From: Hyphomicrobiales bacterium
GTDB taxonomy: Bacteria > Pseudomonadota > Alphaproteobacteria > Rhizobiales > Rhizobiaceae
Direction: 5' to 3'
Assembly (NCBI GenBank): GCA_900467685.1
Contig: UBQX01000026.1
Coordinates: 1 to 64,000, forward strand
DNA length: 64,000 nucleotides
Made by a program: the position numbers and the translations under genes. The notes under the pieces were generated by a model. The model did no database searches, was not told where the DNA came from, and saw only the letters and a list, made by a program, of their open reading frames with translations. This document shows, piece after piece, positions 61,350 to 64,000 of this stretch (positions within the stretch are counted from its first letter, which is position 1; the number at the start of each line of letters is the position of its first letter).

Positions 61350-62783
61350 TCAGCTTTCCGCCACCTCGGCAAACAAGCTGTTTGGACCGGCTTCGGTGAT
61401 TCTTACTTTTATAATGTCACCGATTTTTAACTTGTCACCGCTTTTCGTCGTTTTCGCGTCGATAATTACCGGCTGCAGCCACGGAGACCGCCCCACGAGC
61501 TGGCCGGGCATGCGCCCATCCTTCTCCAGAAGCAGGTCGATCACCTTGCCGACGCAGGCGCGGGCGAAGTCGCGCTGCTGCTGGAAAAGCAGGGTTTGCA
61601 GGCGGTCCAGCCGCTCCGACTTCACCTCTTCCGGTACATGATCGGGCAGGTCTGCGCCGGGGGTCCCGGGGCGCGGCGAATATTTGAACGAGAAGGCCTG
61701 TGCATAACCGACCTCTTCGATCAGCCGCATCGTGTCTTCAAAATCCTCATCCGTCTCGCCGGGGAAGCCGACGATGAAATCGCCCGACAACGCGAGTTCC
61801 GGATTAATGGCGCGGATGCGCTTGACGAGAGCAATGTAATCAGCCGCAGTATGCTTGCGGTTCATGGCTTTCAGAATGCGGTCGGAACCCGACTGTACCG
61901 GCAGGTGCAGATAGGGCATCAGCTTCGGCTCGGTGGCGTGTGCCGCAATCAGCCGGTCATCCATGTCGCGCGGATGGCTTGTCGTGTAGCGAAGGCGGTC
62001 GAGGCCGTCGATTTCGGCAATTGCTGCAATAAGTTCGCCAAGGCCAATCGCATTGCCCCCGGCATCGGTACCGTGCCAGGCATTGACGTTCTGGCCGAGA
62101 AGCGTGAGTTCGCGGACGCCGGCCTCGGCAAGCTTCTTCGCCTCGTCAACGATCTGGGCGAGCGGGCGCGAGACTTCCGAGCCGCGCGTGTAGGGCACTA
62201 CGCAGAAGGTGCAGAACTTGTCGCAGCCTTCCTGCACGGTCAGAAACGCCGTCGGACCGCGCGACTTCGTGACCGCCTTTTCCGGCGCCGGCAGATGCTC
62301 GAACTTGTCTTCCAGCGCGTAATCCGTCTCGACTGCCTTTCGGCCCTCGCGGACATCTTTCAAAACCTGCGGCAGGCGGTGATAGGTCTGCGGGCCGACC
62401 ACGAGATCGACCGCCGGTGCGCGGCGCAGAATTTCCTTGCCCTCTGCCTGGGCGACGCAGCCCGTCACGCCGATGACGAATTCGCGACCTTCCGCGTTCT
62501 TCGCCTTCTTCATATCCCGCAGACGGCCAAGCTCGGAATAGACCTTTTCCGCCGCCTTCTCCCGGATATGGCAGGTGTTGAGAAGCACCAGATCGGCGTC
62601 TTCCAGCACCGTCGTCTCCGCGTAGCCGTCGGCGGCCAGCGCATCGGTCATGCGGGCGCTGTCATAGACATTCATCTGGCAGCCGTAAGTCTTTACGAAC
62701 ACCTTTCGGGTATTCCTGCTGGCTGCCCCATTGGTGGTGGCGTCAGTTGCGGTTTCGGCGGGATGGAGGGCGTGTTCGGTCAT
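61350..62783 (-). CDS. miaB: tRNA-2-methylthio-N6-dimethylallyladenosine synthase MiaB
   Basis: 477 aa from the ATG at 62783, preceded by GGAGG; the frame is open 17 codons earlier. UPF0004 cysteines occur in [25 protein letters not shown] and GVTGCVAQ. The radical-SAM cluster is CDKFCTFC (CX3CX2C), and a TRAM domain ends the protein (about 405-470). It thiomethylates i6A37 of tRNAs. It is first in the miaB-phoH-ybeY-corC-lnt operon, as in many proteobacteria. Confidence 0.96.
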   Translation of the reverse strand: MTEHALHPAETATDATTNGAASRNTRKVFVKTYGCQMNVYDSARMTDALAADGYAETTVLEDADLVLLNTCHIREKAAEKVYSELGRLRDMKKAKNAEGREFVIGVTGCVAQAEGKEILRRAPAVDLVVGPQTYHRLPQVLKDVREGRKAVETDYALEDKFEHLPAPEKAVTKSRGPTAFLTVQEGCDKFCTFCVVPYTRGSEVSRPLAQIVDEAKKLAEAGVRELTLLGQNVNAWHGTDAGGNAIGLGELIAAIAEIDGLDRLRYTTSHPRDMDDRLIAAHATEPKLMPYLHLPVQSGSDRILKAMNRKHTAADYIALVKRIRAINPELALSGDFIVGFPGETDEDFEDTMRLIEEVGYAQAFSFKYSPRPGTPGADLPDHVPEEVKSERLDRLQTLLFQQQRDFARACVGKVIDLLLEKDGRMPGQLVGRSPWLQPVIIDAKTTKSGDKLKIGDIIKVRITEAGPNSLFAEVAES

Positions 62784-62852
62784 GGGCGCCTCCATACTGC
62801 ATTGAAACCCTGAAATGAAGCCCAAAACCCGCAAAAATAAGGGTTTGGTAAT

Positions 62853-62874
62853 GACATAAAGATATAATTATGTC
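62853..62874. promoter_or_regulatory. Inverted repeat in the miaB / metK divergent region
   Basis: GACATAA (62853-62859) and TTATGTC (62868-62874) are perfect 7-bp arms with an 8-nt AT-rich spacer, 76 bp before the metK start and 70 bp before miaB. It may be an operator or overlap a promoter. I see no SAM-II or SAM-I type riboswitch here. Confidence 0.4.
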
Positions 62875-62949
62875 CTTCTACGCTTGTTTTCCGATGCTGA
62901 AATGGCTACAGAGTCGAGCGGTATTTCTTCCAGAGGGGATCAAGCCCAG

Positions 62950-64000
<1,051 letters not shown>

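Noticed and set aside
62784-62949. SAM-binding riboswitch upstream of metK
   Set aside because: The 166-bp gap lacks the conserved cores of SAM-I or SAM-II elements; only a short inverted repeat is present.

Overview
This window is a gene-dense, GC-rich stretch of alphaproteobacterial core chromosome. The organism is almost certainly a member of the Rhizobiales, most likely Rhizobiaceae. The evidence is a GcrA cell-cycle regulator with clustered GANTC (CcrM methylation) sites, the ornithine-lipid acyltransferase OlsB, an lptC-lptA-lptB-rpoN-hpf-ptsN block, a sppA-ihfB-lapA block, the dnaA-rpsT-mutM / ubiE-ubiB neighbourhood, and a miaB-phoH-ybeY-corC-lnt-HTH cluster next to metK. I recognise no phage, insertion sequence, CRISPR array or foreign island. 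Non-core material is limited to a small TadE/TadE/TadG pilus-like gene set and short palindromic intergenic repeats of rhizobial type.

Layout. 0-5.6 kb: gcrA, a large coiled-coil membrane protein, a nitronate monooxygenase-like flavoprotein, a DUF1176 exported protein and tRNA-Thr(CGT). 5.7-11.1 kb: tadG/tadE/tadE-like genes, an ArsC-like protein, ybaK and an M29 aminopeptidase. 11.1-16.3 kb (minus): olsB, a cytosolic hybrid histidine kinase, lspA and two RNA methyltransferases, partly joined by ATGA overlaps. 16.5-19 kb: a CoxG-like protein, lapA, ihfB, sppA. 19-24.1 kb: the LPS-export genes lptCAB, then rpoN, hpf and ptsN. 24.2-29.2 kb: the heat-shock genes grpE and hrcA, divergent from rph, a VOC protein, rdgB and hemW. 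29.2-33.6 kb: trmO, dnaA, rpsT, mutM. 33.7-36.1 kb: ubiE-ubiB. 36.1-42.4 kb: small membrane proteins, rlmN, ialB, a hydrolase, DUF1232, phhB, LMW phosphatase and thpR. 42.5-46.5 kb: tesA divergent from an ABC ATPase/permease pair. 46.7-56.2 kb: BI-1, GNAT, DUF2794, DUF1223, P1 peptidase, pyrE, fructokinase, GST, phaZ, pgi. 56.3-64 kb: an HTH regulator, lnt, corC, ybeY, phoH and miaB on the minus strand, divergent from a truncated metK.

Working together. Several cell-envelope functions sit close by: lipoprotein maturation (lspA, lnt), LPS transport (lptCAB), ornithine lipids (olsB), and periplasmic proteins (IalB, DUF1176, DUF1223). RNA maturation and quality control is also dense (trmO, miaB, rlmN, rph, ybeY, two rRNA-type methyltransferases). 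Cell-cycle control is represented by gcrA and dnaA, and both have unusual clusters of GANTC sites in their upstream DNA.

Most notable observations: (1) eight GANTC sites upstream of gcrA and five upstream of dnaA, with runs spaced about one helical turn; (2) a complete ybeY gene whose only plausible start is CTG, in a CTGA overlap with phoH; (3) a TadG-like protein with a predicted beta-solenoid of 20-22-residue repeats; (4) perfect palindromes upstream of the nitronate monooxygenase gene and between two divergent genes at 16.36 kb; (5) a coding-on-coding convergent overlap of a tyrosine phosphatase gene with thpR. No wholly new multi-gene system is evident. All assignments rest on reading the sequence and recalled family knowledge; no database search was run.
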